From assembly GCA_020086605.1 (NCBI GenBank), contig JACBWW010000015.1:16174320-16238319 (forward strand): a stretch of DNA of 64,000 bases. Reading direction: 5' to 3'. Origin of the DNA: Lanius collurio. Taxonomy: Eukaryota > Chordata > Aves > Passeriformes > Laniidae. The notes beneath the pieces were generated by a model, which ran no database searches, was not told where the DNA came from, and was given only the letters and a program-made list of their open reading frames with translations. The translations under genes and the position numbers were made by a program. Of this stretch, positions 1-12,487 are shown in pieces. The first letter of the stretch is position 1. Every line of letters starts with the position of its first letter.

Positions 1-412
1 GATGATTTTGAAGGCATACTATGGCTTGAAAATCTCCCTGTTGAGCTGATGAATTTCTTAAAACTGTTGGCACAGAGGGCTGTTACCACTTTAGCTAAAG
101 CTGTCTGATGATATGCACCACACACACACGTGTATATACATACAAACACCCACAAAAGAAACAAAAAGAAGTTAACTATTTAGCAAAGGCAATGAGAAAT
201 CATATTTTAACATTTTAAGTTAAGAATAATCCTTTGTACACTGATTGCCAGATTGCATATTTTGAAGCAAACTCCTGAATTCACCAGGTTTTTTTTTTTC
301 AGATAGCTTGGACTCATCCCAACTCAGATGTGAATTTCTGGCCCAACATAGAAAGAGTCATTACTGAGCATACTGGTCTAGCAATTAAAGTAGACTGGGA
401 CACAGAACTTAC

Positions 413-504
413 ACATGAGGTTTCCTGACCTGATATGAAATTATTTGTACAGTCAAACACATTCATACATTTAGGAGTTTCACACAGCACTGGAGATTCC
501 ATAT
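413..504 (-). other. possible coding exon (weak)
   Basis: On the minus strand, a pyrimidine-rich stretch ending in CAG precedes position 504. A strong donor (TGT followed by GTAAGT) follows position 413. The 92 nt between them are open in one frame and encode a Cys-containing peptide that includes ESPVLCETPKCMNVF. No domain is recognised. The same DNA is also open on the plus strand from 303 to 425 behind a T-rich acceptor, so the coding strand is ambiguous and at least one reading is a shadow. The exon would need one incoming base and leaves none, which does not fit the phase left by the 8,255-8,455 candidate. It may be chance. Confidence 0.1.
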
Positions 505-570
505 CTGCTGATACAGGGGGTAAAGTCTGAGCTTCAAGTGAAATTATTCTTAATACATCATGTAGAGATT

Positions 571-586
571 AAAAAAAAAAAAAAAA
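571..586. repeat. poly(A) run, A16
   Basis: An uninterrupted run of 16 A. An AATAAA hexamer lies about 25 bp downstream, which is the wrong order for a mature tail. This is most simply a mononucleotide microsatellite. Confidence 0.95.
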
Positions 587-3500
587 GTGGAAAAGCAGCA
601 TGTAAACCTTGGAATAAATTAAGTTTCTTTCGACATCTTATCTTCTACTGCAGCAGGACATGCTACTTTTAGCAGTGCTGAATTAAATGTAACCCAGTCT
701 GTCAAGGACTGCTGGTAGAAGTACCTACCCTTGAGGGAAGTTGTCCCAGTTCCTGGCTGGGTTGCAGCAGGGGGAACAGGTTTCTGTCTGAATAGAGAAT
801 CAAGCTTCCAGGATGTCTGCTGTTCACTGAACAGAGAATGAGGGGTTTCCAAGACCACATGGCCCAAGGCCTGTTATGAGGACCTTCACCAAGCTGCTGA
901 CAACACTTCCAGGTTGATGGCCTTCCAAGAAGGTGGCCTGCAGAGGAAGAAATCCGTTCCCCACTGCAGGGACCCAACACACAGGCACTGATGTGCTGGC
1001 AGCAGCCAGGCTGGGCTGCCCCATGGCAATGGCAGAGTTCGACCAAGTGTAAATACACCACAGGACTTCTGATGCCAGAGTGTTAAACCCAATTACCATA
1101 AACCAAAGTAACTGTTCTAATGTGGACAGCAATCAGTTGTTCATAACTGATAACAGCAGACTCCTTCCATCCATTAAATCCCATCTGTTGAACATTATAG
1201 ACCAACCACTGCACTATGATTAATATTTATGATAGAGACTAACTTTTCCAAAGGTCATATCTCCAACAGAATCTGAGCATTTCAAACATTTTTCTTTCTG
1301 AATGCCTGAAGAAAGCATCAATAATGACAGGTCTGGTCCTGCCACCACTGAAATCAATAGCAAAAACTCTCCAGCATTTCAACAGAAGGGAGAACACGAG
1401 GTTCTTTGACTAAGCATAAAAAAACCCCAAAACTCAACACATAACACCTGGCAAAAATCAGCTGAACATAATGATCCTTATACTGGACAGTCAAAAGGCC
1501 ATTCTATATTTTTTAGATTTTATATACAAAATCAGCCAACTAAATTTAAAATGTATGAACTTTTAAATTTTAGATAAATAAGTTGCTATTTTCAGTGATA
1601 TAGTTTTTTAAAAATAGATTTAAAACATTTTTATAGGTGGACATTCATTTCAGCATCCTAATATCAACCCAGCTTGGTGGTGTCAAAGGAAGATTTCTGT
1701 ACAAAAGGAAAATATATTAATGCACCGAACAAGAATCATTGGCATTTCTCAGTTAAACTATCCCTTATGTGCTTTTTATGACCCATACCCTGTTTTCTGT
1801 GTGCTGGCTAATACCTGTCTTAACATGAGGGGCTAGAAATTTGAAAGTGATTTGTTGCTCAGCCTGTTGATTAGATTTAGCTATATAAAGGTGGGTAAGA
1901 CTCACAAAATGTCTTAGTAATTGTTTTTTTGACAGAAGGGCCTATGTAAGTCTAAACATTGATGGAGAGGGACCATACAAGTATGGAAAGAAATTATATA
2001 GCACACTATTAGCAAAGCAAGATGGAAGACTACGAGCCTTAAAATTCCTAATAAGAATTGAGACATCTCAAATCTTTGGTATTCCACAGATGCCATCATG
2101 AATGGAAGAAACTTCACAAAATTTTGTCCCATCTTATTGTTAAGTATCACATTAAAGTCAGGAAACAAGGAGGCAAGGATGATTCCAACACAGTTTTGGA
2201 TTCCTGTGCCATATCTTCTGCAGCTGCAAGGAAAGGTTCAGCACTTAAGGGAGTCTTCCTGGTAGTTCTTGGCAATTTTGTACTTGCATGGGTTTATAGA
2301 TTACTTGCTCTAAGAATCAATGCTAGTGGTAGGTTTATGGACATCACCTTTCTTTGAAAGTTTTTGAAAGTCAAGAGAAGCCAGTTTAGGTTCCTTTATT
2401 TTTCCATTCAGATTACTGTATTTCAGTCATTCCTTCAATTCTTTGCTTACCAAAGTTTCCAGGTTTTGAAACACTTGCTTTAATTTACTGTGTTTTTAAG
2501 TACACAAAGCTAAACAACTTGTCAAGCATAGTATCCTAATAGCTTTTGCCAAGTTCAGGTATAAGAGCATATCTATCAATTATACATTTTTTGAAGACCA
2601 GAGAATGAATTGCATTCTTCCACAGCCAGTTTTAAGATACACTGCTTGTACTATAGAAGGAAGCACTGACTCCTTTCTGGATCATTCATTTATTCTCCAA
2701 TTTAACTGTAGTAATTCCTCAGGCATCATCCTCATCCTTCAATGACATGCACTCATGTCTGCATACAGAGGTGCATAATTGATACTCTCTTACATAAGAC
2801 ACACGAGGAGAATGCGATCAGAAACAGACACCCTATCATTCTGGAAATGAATATTCTCTTAATAATCAAAAAATAAGCTTTCCAGAAGAACAAGTTTACC
2901 TTTGCTACACTAAATAGCAATAACACAATTTAGAACTGCATTTCCACATAGCACAAAAAGCATGCACATGCTATGGTTTAATTGCAACTCACACAACATT
3001 ACAAAAATGTCAATAGCTCAGATTCTGAGGTTTTGTTTGCATCAATTCAATGCCTTTAGAACCATAAAATTTAAAACCTACTTCCTGAAACTTACTAGAT
3101 ATAGAGCTATATTATCTATGAAATATGAAAGAAAAAATAATTAAACTTAGATGTATTGTTATGAAGCCAGACAAAAGGGCTTATTATTTTTAGGCAGCAA
3201 GACTTGTGTCTAACTTTATTTCAGCTGGACAACTGAGTTATGCTACGTTATCTGAACCTTTAGGTGTTAATTTTACTCCTTGGAAAAGTGGTTAATTCTT
3301 ACAGGCAGCTTTAGATTCACACTAAAAACCAGAAGAGCAGCTAAAAGCAAAACAAGTGCTTTGCTGGTTTCACCCAGCAGAACTGCTTCCAGAGTCCCAA
3401 GAGCACCTGTACAGAAGAGCTCTGGCACCCACACACTGGGCAGCTCTGCAGCCCAAGGGCCCAGGGTAATGTCAGGTGAGCACATCATTCTAGCAAAGCA

Positions 3501-6500
3501 TCTTAGTGATAGGAATGCTTATACTGAAGATTTTACATGAGGATGTTACTGGATCACAGCATACTTAAACCACTTCAAAAACATAGAGGAATGATAAAAA
3601 CCCAAGGAATACTTAAACGTGGAGCTTAAATTTTCCTCATTGTTGGCAGGACATGCTGATGTGGAGCTGCTGCTCGCTGTGGTAGCTGCCTGACCAACCA
3701 CTCACAAGTGTCCCATTTGTGGGCCTAGACAGACCATGCCTTCAGAGGGCTGAAGGTGACACAGATTTTTCATGTATAGGGACAGGAAACCTGTCTTCAT
3801 GCCACACACTCATCACTCCTTGCTGAGAGGGTTGCTGTAAAACACCTTTGAACTGGAATCACCTTCCCAGTAAACACAAGGGCAAAGGAAATCAGGCATT
3901 GCATCACAGAACAAGTGGGCAGCAGGAGCTGTATCAGATTTACCAGCACTGGGCGCAGGGCAGCTGGGTCTGAACTCCAGGCCCCTACAAGGCCACTTCT
4001 TTGCCCACCTATGGGGTTCCCTGAGCAGCTCCCACATACTCCTGTGCTCAGAACAGCAATGCCAAGCAGGAGCTCTGGGAAACACTATGGCTGCTCACTG
4101 AGTTTGTTTTGCCCGAACAGTCTCCTCTTCTAAAGCCCCTCTGCTTCAGTTCTGCATACAGGTCTGTAAAACAAGGCACGGGGAAGTCATTGAGTGTCCA
4201 TGAAGTTCAAGGAATGGAAACCAGATACCAAAAAATGAAGGAAATTACTTAAAAAAAGAAAAAAGTGAGGAGCCAATGTTTTCCTTGATTTGTTAAAGGT
4301 TCAAGTCTACGAAGAAAATTTTCAAAGTGCTTTAATTCAATTAGAACCACATAACAATCTCTTTGAATATTTCTGAAATATGTTTCATACTAGCATCTAG
4401 AAAGACACCTCAGAATGGAAAAAATTTCAAATACTACAGCCAAGGTAGGTCATGGAAAAAGTTAAATAGCCCTGGTTCTGGTTTGCAGATGAGTGGTCTC
4501 CTCCAAATTTTCTGCAGAGAGACTAATAAACAAGGGCTGCTCTTTTTGTGAGCTGGAATGGGCATTGCCAACATTTATTTACTTATCATAGAGTAAAAAT
4601 TTACAAAATTATTTCAAATAGATAATAAAATTTCATGAAGAAACAAGTGACACAGGTTTATTTATCCTTTCATCCTTCTCAGCCAGTAGGATCACTTGTG
4701 GCTCAATATTTTTTATTAACTAGGAGCTAAATGCTTTTTCTGCAAATATGTCGTAATTCATAACAACTTTGTGGCTGGGCATATGGCAAATATATCATGC
4801 ACAAAACTATTATTTATATTACCATATGAGGAGGGTGCCCACGCAATCAGTAGCTAATCTTTCTGTAAAGGCATCTTTTCAGTGAACAGGAAAACAGTTT
4901 AAGGGTTCTGACCAACATTACACATTCTCAAAATACTACAGCCCATCTCCTGACCCATACAGGAAAAAAAAAACCAAAACATTATTAATAGTAGATTATA
5001 TTCAAGAGAGTGTATTTGCAGTTATGTTTTTTCTAAACTTATTAGAAGAACACCTCAAATGTTTCATCCACCGATTTCCTCCAAAGTGACAAAAGATGTT
5101 TACAGATATAATGTGAGATACACATCTCTGTCTAATCCTCAAAATGAGCTTTAATGCATGGAGATACATTATGACATTACAGAAAATTTAAAACACTCAG
5201 TTGGTGACAACAGTCTGCTTGACTGTCCTGTGATGTGGTTTGAAAGAGTTACCTAAAATGGGAAATGTAGCACTTTTGCCCCAGTATCACGACTGCCATG
5301 TTCTCGATTAATATAAACATGTGACATTCTCAAATGTTCTCCCCACCATAAAGCCATCCATGGCCAGCTGGGTGATGTTAAATAAGAACTAATCATAAAC
5401 ATATGCTTAGTGTGCATAAATGTTGCTTTTATTCCAGATTTTCCTAAAAGAAAATATACTGTCAAGCTACATATACATATTTTAGTTATCCTTCTATACT
5501 TTTTTTTTCTTAACCACACAACTCCATTAATATACTTCAGTCTGTAGAGGAACATATTATTTGATCTGACACAAAGACTAACAAGCATGCTATGTTTGAG
5601 TTTTCATTTCCCTTTTCTAGCACTTAAAGAGGTCAAATCCCCTGTATCAATCTGTCCAGGTTGACAACACCTTTTTTGTTGCTGCCAGTCCTCCCATGGC
5701 GTTGCAATCTGGGGGAGGAACAGCTGACCCACGGCTTGCACCCCCCACATACTTCTCCAGCACCACTGAAAGTGCTCAGTGATTTTTGAAACCCAGCTTA
5801 GGAGTGAAATCAGATGTAACATGTTACATTGGATACAAATTCCTGATTTCTTTATCTTAAAGTATTACACTTTCCTATTGCAGACTAGACCAGGTTCAGC
5901 CTTGGGCTGCTGTAAATCCTGTACCTTCACAGCAGCTAGGTCTCCAGGTGCATCAGCCCAGTCATGAACACATCAGAGACCATAATGGCATAAATCCTAT
6001 GGGGTTTGACTCTTATCTAACTTCTCATACCTCTTCTTTAATTTATGAAGAGCGGCAAACTTGCTTAATCTAAATATGTGTTCTAATTAAGTGCAATGAA
6101 CTACCTTCTGGAGACACAGTCACCTATAGGAAAGGAGCAGCAGTGCCCTAAAGGTGACATCCCTACACCGAGTCTGTCCCTGTTACCCAGAGAGCGGATG
6201 GCTGAAGTCCCCAGTGTGGTTCAGGTGTAGCTGCAGTGGTGACAGTACAGAAGGTGGGCTTTCACAAAATTGGTTCACCAGCTATTTTTATGCCTCCAAA
6301 ATTTGCATTGAGAAGTATTTATTACATTTTTACCCTTTCAGAAGTGGGAGTTTTTCCTCCTTTACAACCAAGGTGAAAGTGAAATCTAAAGCTTCCCATC
6401 ACTGTTGACCACTTCCCACATGAAAATCTACTGAAGAGGGAGAAACAGCTTCAAGAAGATCCCTTCCAAGCAGCTATCACTCAGCTGAGATGCAATTCCT

Positions 6501-8254
6501 TAACAATATTACATGGTATCTCACACTAGATTAGAAAGATAAAAACATTTTCATTAAAGTGATTTGCTGATCTACAAACCCAAGTTACATTTGTATTATT
6601 ATCAAAGACCAGGCGAGAGAGACAGAGAAATGGAAATGTCATACTTGCTAAAATTTCACCAAGGTAAACTCTTAGTCATTAATTTAGAGCAGGTGTGGTT
6701 TACCAAATATCTTTCACCACATCTCTTTTCTAAAGAAGAATGTTAACTTCTGTGTTCTGCGTTCAGGGCAAAACTGTCCAGTGAAGGAAAACTTGGTGAG
6801 ACTGGAAGGAAAAAGCATTTAATGCATCTGAGGGGTAGGTTGGTAGCTTCAGAGCATGATTAGAGGACCCATAGCTGCTTTTCCAGACCCTACTGCTTTT
6901 TTCTTTCCTCTTTAAAACTGGTCTTTTTTTCAGACCTTGTAACTTTGCTTGAGATTAGTAAATAATACTGATCCCGTTTCACACAGGTGTTGTGCAATCC
7001 ACACAAGGAAGAGACCAGAGGTTTTCCACATGTGTGTCTCTCAGCTCTGCAGGCAGAGCAGCAGCAGTGACAGACTGGGTGTCCCCGGCAGCCACTGTGT
7101 GATCTCACAGGGACACTTCTAATACTGCTGTTGTCCTTGGCCAGCGGTCAGCTTAGCCCAGGAAACAGGGCTGTGGGCTGGTGCCACACAGGTGTCATTC
7201 TCACAGGTATGGAAAGAATAATAATCATCCAACATCTAAATCTTTCCTGATACAGAAGATTATTTTCATTTACTAGTGAATTCCATTGAATGCAAAATTT
7301 TGCTGGAGGAAAGGATATAAAATATCGCTATAGGACTTCAGGACTAGTCAGGATTGTGAATCAGTAAGACCTGCTTCTGCCTATTGATGGCACGCAAAAA
7401 AAGCTCAAACCAAAGAGCTAACAAGGATATATCATAGGCTTTGCCAGCTTTAGGTTTGGGACTTCCATAAGGAAGCTTGCTTATAGTACAAAAAGGAAGC
7501 AAATCTCCTACTCCTTTGAAATTTGATGATATCAACTTCCTTTAAAGAGCATAAGCCCCACTTTTAAAGCAAGTGTTCTGTCTGAATGACTTAGAAAACT
7601 CATTCAACAAGCTTTTTAAAATCAGCCTGTTGACAGGAATTTTATATGTGCAACAATAAAATGTTTTTGATGCACTAGATATCCTCCAAATACCCATTTC
7701 TAGTAAAAAAATAATAAAATACAACCTTAAGTCAACAACTTTCAAAGAGGACATCAAGGGCCAAATACCGATCCCCTGAAAGCACAGCAATTCTCCCACA
7801 GATATCAACAGGACTAGGATCTGGCCCTCTACAAAATATATTTCACACTTTCAACTGCTCGGGAACTTTATCTATATTCAGTGAGACAGTGCTCTGAATA
7901 CTCTTCAGTACCAGAGTTTGCATGAAATCATCAGCCAAAATTAACTAACAAGACTGTGAAAGAAAGCGAACATGTGTCCAGCTGCTTACTCTTTCCATTT
8001 GAACTTTACTTGGTGCATTCTCTTCAGTCAAATCAATTAATCAAGCACTGTAATTTGAACTGCAGGAAAATGTATGGGGAGAATTTATACACGGGGTGCC
8101 TGCTATCAGAAGAGGCCATTCACGAAATGAGTCTTGCTGAACCCATCTCTGTGTAATTCTTAGAAACCAGGGTGTGCGATGATGATTGAGTAAACATCTG
8201 TGACTCAGTGTCTAAAGCACGGCTATGACAGCCTCTGGGAGAAGTGTTACTAAC
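587..8254. other. single-copy noncoding DNA, no gene recognised
   Basis: Unique-looking AT-rich sequence. GC-richer patches occur at about 640-1,070, 3,640-4,140, 5,640-5,960 and 6,990-7,200. They hold overlapping short frames on both strands, but no frame has a recognisable domain and no CpG enrichment suggests a promoter. I saw no CR1 tail or long microsatellite. The frames of about 100-120 codons near 0.7-1.1 kb and 5.3-5.6 kb have composition-driven, implausible peptides. Confidence 0.6.
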
Positions 8255-8455
8255 CGCGCTGCCTCAAGTATTTTCCTGGCCAAAAGATCACATGCCGAGT
8301 CAAACACCATGGGAAAAATTAATGATTCTTCATGCTCCCGCAGCTTCTCCTTCGCAGTCCCAGCCCTCTGCAGCTCGTACACCATTGCTGCAGTTTTCTT
8401 TACCAGCAGTTTAAAAGCTCTCATGAGATAACCCAAGCGCAGCAGTGCACCAGTG
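8255..8455 (-). other. possible coding exon, best candidate in the window
   Basis: On the minus strand a pyrimidine-containing acceptor (CCACTTCTGCAG) ends just before position 8,455. A donor (GCG followed by GTTAGTAA) follows 8,255. The 201 nt between are open in one frame, are an exact multiple of three, and would be phase-preserving. The peptide is helical and charged, with alternating hydrophobic and basic residues, and includes the segments LVKKTAAMVYELQRAG and FDSACDLLARKILEAAR. Codon use looks protein-like, with many CTG, GAG and AAG codons. The surrounding 300 bp keeps about ten CpGs in an otherwise CpG-poor window, which suggests constraint or recent origin. If not spliced, the frame runs on to a stop after 13 more codons, so a retrocopy fragment is an alternative. 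I do not recognise the family. A conserved noncoding element is also possible. Confidence 0.2.
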
Positions 8456-9893
8456 CTGCAGAAGTGGAGTACAGAGCACGTCCAGCTTTCACATGTTTGT
8501 AGGAGGTGCAGGGGTTTGTCACTGTGCCAGTAACCTCTGCCCACTCCTGACACAGGCTCAGAACAACTTCAGGGTAAAGCAAACTGTGTGTCCTTCTCTA
8601 GAGACCAATTACCAGGTGAGGACAGTCAAATGGCATATTGTCTTAATCACTCCTGCCCTTTTGCCCTGGCATATGTTCTACAGCCCCAGGTGTTTACAGG
8701 AGAGCATGGGGCTTGTTCTGCCAGCAACATCTGCATAGGTATGCCTGTGCTGAAAAGAAAAAAATTCTCCCATTTCAAAAGTGCCCACAGCAAACACCTT
8801 TGTAGTCTCTGTTTAGTTTCTGCCACTGAGAGGACTATCTGCTCTGTGCTCCCAATTCAAACACAAGCTAAAGGAAAAACACCACATCATTTAAGGCTAA
8901 CACATTAGATTCTACAGGTAAGGACATTTAAGAGTTCAGATAGACCAAGTTTTTAAAAGAATGAAAGTGCATCTCAAGATAAATATGTAATGAGGATGCT
9001 TAAGTACAACCTTTAATTTAATTAAAAATATAATAGAGGTTTTACTAACAGCAGGAGTACTTTTTCCTCCTAGATGCTGCACAGATAGGTCAGGATGTTG
9101 GTCAGAAACACCAACACACCAACTGTCTGTTGCTTTGGACAAGCCAGATGTGGCAGTGCTAGTCTCCACAGTGTTGTCACACAAGCAGCAGCAGTGGATC
9201 TGAAGATTGCTTACAGCTATACTGCTCCAACTATGACTTGTCAAGCACTGTGCTCATAGACTGAAATAAAGTCAACGCAATCTTGCCCTTTGTAAAGAAC
9301 AAGGTGCCACTTTCTCACCAATGTTTTTGGGAAACTGCTGCAGGCTTTTCACATGGAAGAGCTGAGCCTGCATTTCTGTGCTTGGCAATGTGCAACACAA
9401 CCTAAAACTTGCAATCACAGAAATAACCAAGAGGTAGGCAGGGTGATATCTACAAAGCTGGAGTTAATCTCGTTAGCTGAGGAAAGTCAATTTAGATTAA
9501 AATACAACAGAAAAACATAGATTGAAATATTAGGTAAATCAAAGTGTTACATAACACACAGAACTGGCATAGCCTGGTTTCCCTCAAATTTGTGCTCTAC
9601 CTCTTTAGTGATTCCCACTTAGTTATGTCCCCTAATGCCTCTTCCATTTCAAAAGCTGCAGCTGTCAAGTGGGCGAGCAACATGCATGTTGTGGCTTGGA
9701 CAGGTGTGGAAACACAGTGCTTTTTTGCATTTAATTTCTTTGATGAAGCATGTGCAAGCATCATCTCTCAGATCATCAGCCCTTGTCAGCTTGAATGGAA
9801 ATGGGCTTGAGGGTGCAGACTGGTATGTGGGTTGGAAATGAAGGGAACTGGCAAGGACAGGCAAATGTCGTTCTCCTAAAATGAGCGTTAAAA
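8456..9893. other. single-copy noncoding DNA
   Basis: No repeat or gene recognised. A plus-strand segment at 8,556-8,615 is bounded by a CACAG acceptor and a CAG|GTGAGG donor, and is open in two frames over 60 nt. It lies next to the opposite-strand candidate exon at 8,255-8,455, so they cannot both belong to one transcript. The rest is ordinary AT-rich sequence. Confidence 0.5.
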
Positions 9894-10041
9894 CGCCCCC
9901 CACAAAACCTAAACAACAACAACACCCCCCAAAATATCAAAAACAAACTAAAACCAAACCAACTGAACAAAAAAAATCCCCCCAAACAAACAAACCCAAC
10001 CCCAAAACAAAATAAACCCAAACTAAACAAAGAACAAAACC
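9894..10041. repeat. A/C-only low-complexity tract
   Basis: About 148 bp that are more than 90 percent A or C on the plus strand, with only a handful of G and T. It contains CAACAACAAC, AAACAAACAAAC and several C6 runs. This is a degenerate (CAAA)n/(CAA)n-type repeat. The overlapping minus-strand frame (Phe/Gly/Leu-rich) is an artefact of this composition. Confidence 0.9.
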
Positions 10042-11103
10042 CTTCACAACCACAGCAATGTTGTGATTCTTTTTGGATATTTGCCTATAACATAACTACC
10101 CCAAACAATCTGGCATGTGCTTACATGCCAATCTTTATACAGGAGAGTGAGACTGAGACAGAACAAGCTTCCCTGGAAGGACAGACAAGAGGAAAAAATC
10201 CCAATAAAATTGCAGTGCCCAAGAGCATTCGCACTCTGCTCTTTAATGCAAGCAGAAACATGCACAGTTTATGAAAAGGTAAGACAACGGTGCTCATTCC
10301 TCAAGCTGTCATTTGCACATTTGTATTAAGACTGCCCTTTCATTGTGTGGAAAGAACATTATCTGAATAACCAACTAAGAACCTCAACTCATGGCTATGC
10401 TGCAACCGCTTTGTTTCAAATCTTTGCAGTGCTCCAATGATGTAAAGCAGCTGCAAGCCTGACTTGGAGTGTTAAAACTGGGTTTATGGCCAGACTGCAT
10501 AACCAGAATTAAGCTGCTGGAGCTTACCAGCAAATGTTTCTGTTTTCCTTTCCAGTGTTGCACAATTGTTTTGTGACTTACTATCATTGTCCACTAAACA
10601 GGTCTCTTTTCTATATCTGACTTTTTAAAAAAATTAAACACTTTCTTACCCCTCTCCCAGTGTTTCTCAGACTCATTTTGGGAAACAAGTCTTCTCTCTG
10701 CAAATCAGTTGGACTTCTTAATTTTTTATTAAAATTAGCTCTTTCTTAAAATGTAAATTGCCAGAAACTCAATACCAGTTTACAGAGATGAAGCTGAAAT
10801 AGGAAATCACTAGGTGTGCCTAATATTTCATTTATTAGTCAAGTCTGAAGCAGCATACTGCAACTCTAGTATGTATGACTACTTGTGATCTAAAAATGAT
10901 GATAAATAATTGATTGAACAGGACTACTTAATTCTCAAACCTTGGCAAGGAACAGTAGTCATGCTTGTCTAAGTAAAGAGCTTTTAATTTTTAACAATCA
11001 AAGTGAAAGCATATATTTTAGCACATGATGGTACCCTAATATGTACTGGAACATATTCTGGTGTTGCCTAGAATAGAAGGGCTCTTCCTCAGCAGCTATT
11101 GTC

Positions 11104-11119
11104 GGGGGGGGGGGGGGGG
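11104..11119 (+). repeat. poly(G) run, G16
   Basis: Sixteen consecutive G, a mononucleotide microsatellite. A run this long can form intramolecular or intermolecular G-quadruplex. Long G runs are also prone to sequencing length error. Confidence 0.9.
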
Positions 11120-12370
11120 TGAAATTAAAGTATATTTTTGGGTTTCTTTTTACTTAAGCTATTTTTGCTTTCTTAAGCCACAGGTGAAAAGGACCTGTTT
11201 CTTCTTTTGAAGTTTCAAGTTGTGCAGAAATCTACTGGCCATGCATAACCACAGGAGAGTGGATGCTTAATTAGCTTTACTTCAGCTTTGAATAGACAAT
11301 GTTTAAACTGTCTCTAACATCAATAAGATGATTGCCAGGAGGGTGATTAGCAGCACACCACAGCAGAAAGCTTTCATTGTTCCTGTTAACCTAGTTCTTT
11401 GCTTTTTGTGGATTGTCATCAAAAACTACAGAGAATGCAGAATGACTAAGCATTGCCATTTCCACCAACAGTACAATTTGTTCTCTGCTTTGCTGTGTGC
11501 TCAATAGGGAGAAGAAAGCTTACTTATTTTGAGAGAAAACAGATCAGCAGCATGAAGTCTTCATATATGGACTGTAAAGATGGCAGCAGTGCAAGATATC
11601 CCAAACTGTTACTCAAAAATGCCTTTGATTTCTCTCTCCTGCAAGGAAACTCCTAGAATTGAAAGGCTGCTCCAGACTTCCCTAGCCAATAGTCTGTGAC
11701 TTGCACTCCTGGCACCCTGAAAGCAATTGGTACTTTGCTGTTGACCAGGAGATCCCAGGGTTTTGCCAGTAACTCTGGTGTACCTGTCAAAGTCACCCTC
11801 CTGTGACAAATGACTTTTTAAAATAGATTAAATTCTCCACTTACATCAGTCTGAGGTTACGAGTGTCCAACTAACTAGAGCAAAAACTGTCAACAGTGAG
11901 CTGACCTAAGTAATCTCTCAAAGATAAAAAGAGCATTTCCCTCCCCCCACACTGAAACCAGTTAACAAAGACTAATACTGTATAGAGGTACAGATTAGAG
12001 AAAAAAGCTAGTATTTAAAGAGAAAGATTAAGGAAGTAAAGGCAAACTCAAATGGTCACTTTTTTTCCTACAGGCGATACTTTCTTACTTAATAAGCTCC
12101 CACCTGTTGTCTTTTTCTCCCCTCAACCTTTTGCAAAGAAGAACAATCAATTGTCCTTTCTTTCCAAGTACCACGTCTTACATCTTTGCAGCCTCTTTGG
12201 CAATATTTCCTTCTTCTAAGTCCTGACATAACTTAGACTTTTAGAAAGTCCAAAAATCAAACTCATTCTTTACCAAGGGAACAAACTGCCTGTTTGGAAA
12301 AATCATGTAAGTTTTGAGAGGTGAACAACTCTGTTTCTCTCAGAATTGAGAATTCATTCCTCCCCTTCAG

Positions 12371-12487
12371 TACAGATCCAAATTATATTCTAGAGTGTAA
12401 CAAATCAGAGATGCCACCTAAATAATAAGCTATGCACACAGATAACGGTTTACATAATGCACAGCCATCATTAGGAAAATGCTTCAG
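12371..12487 (+). other. possible noncoding (lncRNA/UTR) exon
   Basis: A strong plus-strand acceptor (CATTCCTCCCCTTCAG) precedes 12,371. A near-perfect donor (TTCAG followed by GTAAGTGG) follows 12,487. All three frames contain stops, so any exon here would be noncoding or UTR. This rests only on splice consensus, which also occurs by chance. Confidence 0.1.

Noticed and set aside
8556..8615. Plus-strand 60-nt segment with CACAG acceptor and CAG|GTGAGG donor, open in two frames
   Set aside because: Only 60 nt long, and on the opposite strand to the stronger neighbour at 8,255-8,455. It also shows how often such matches occur by chance.
9776..10030. Phe/Gly/Leu-rich minus-strand frame that looks like a membrane protein
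   Set aside because: It is the translation of the A/C-only low-complexity tract.
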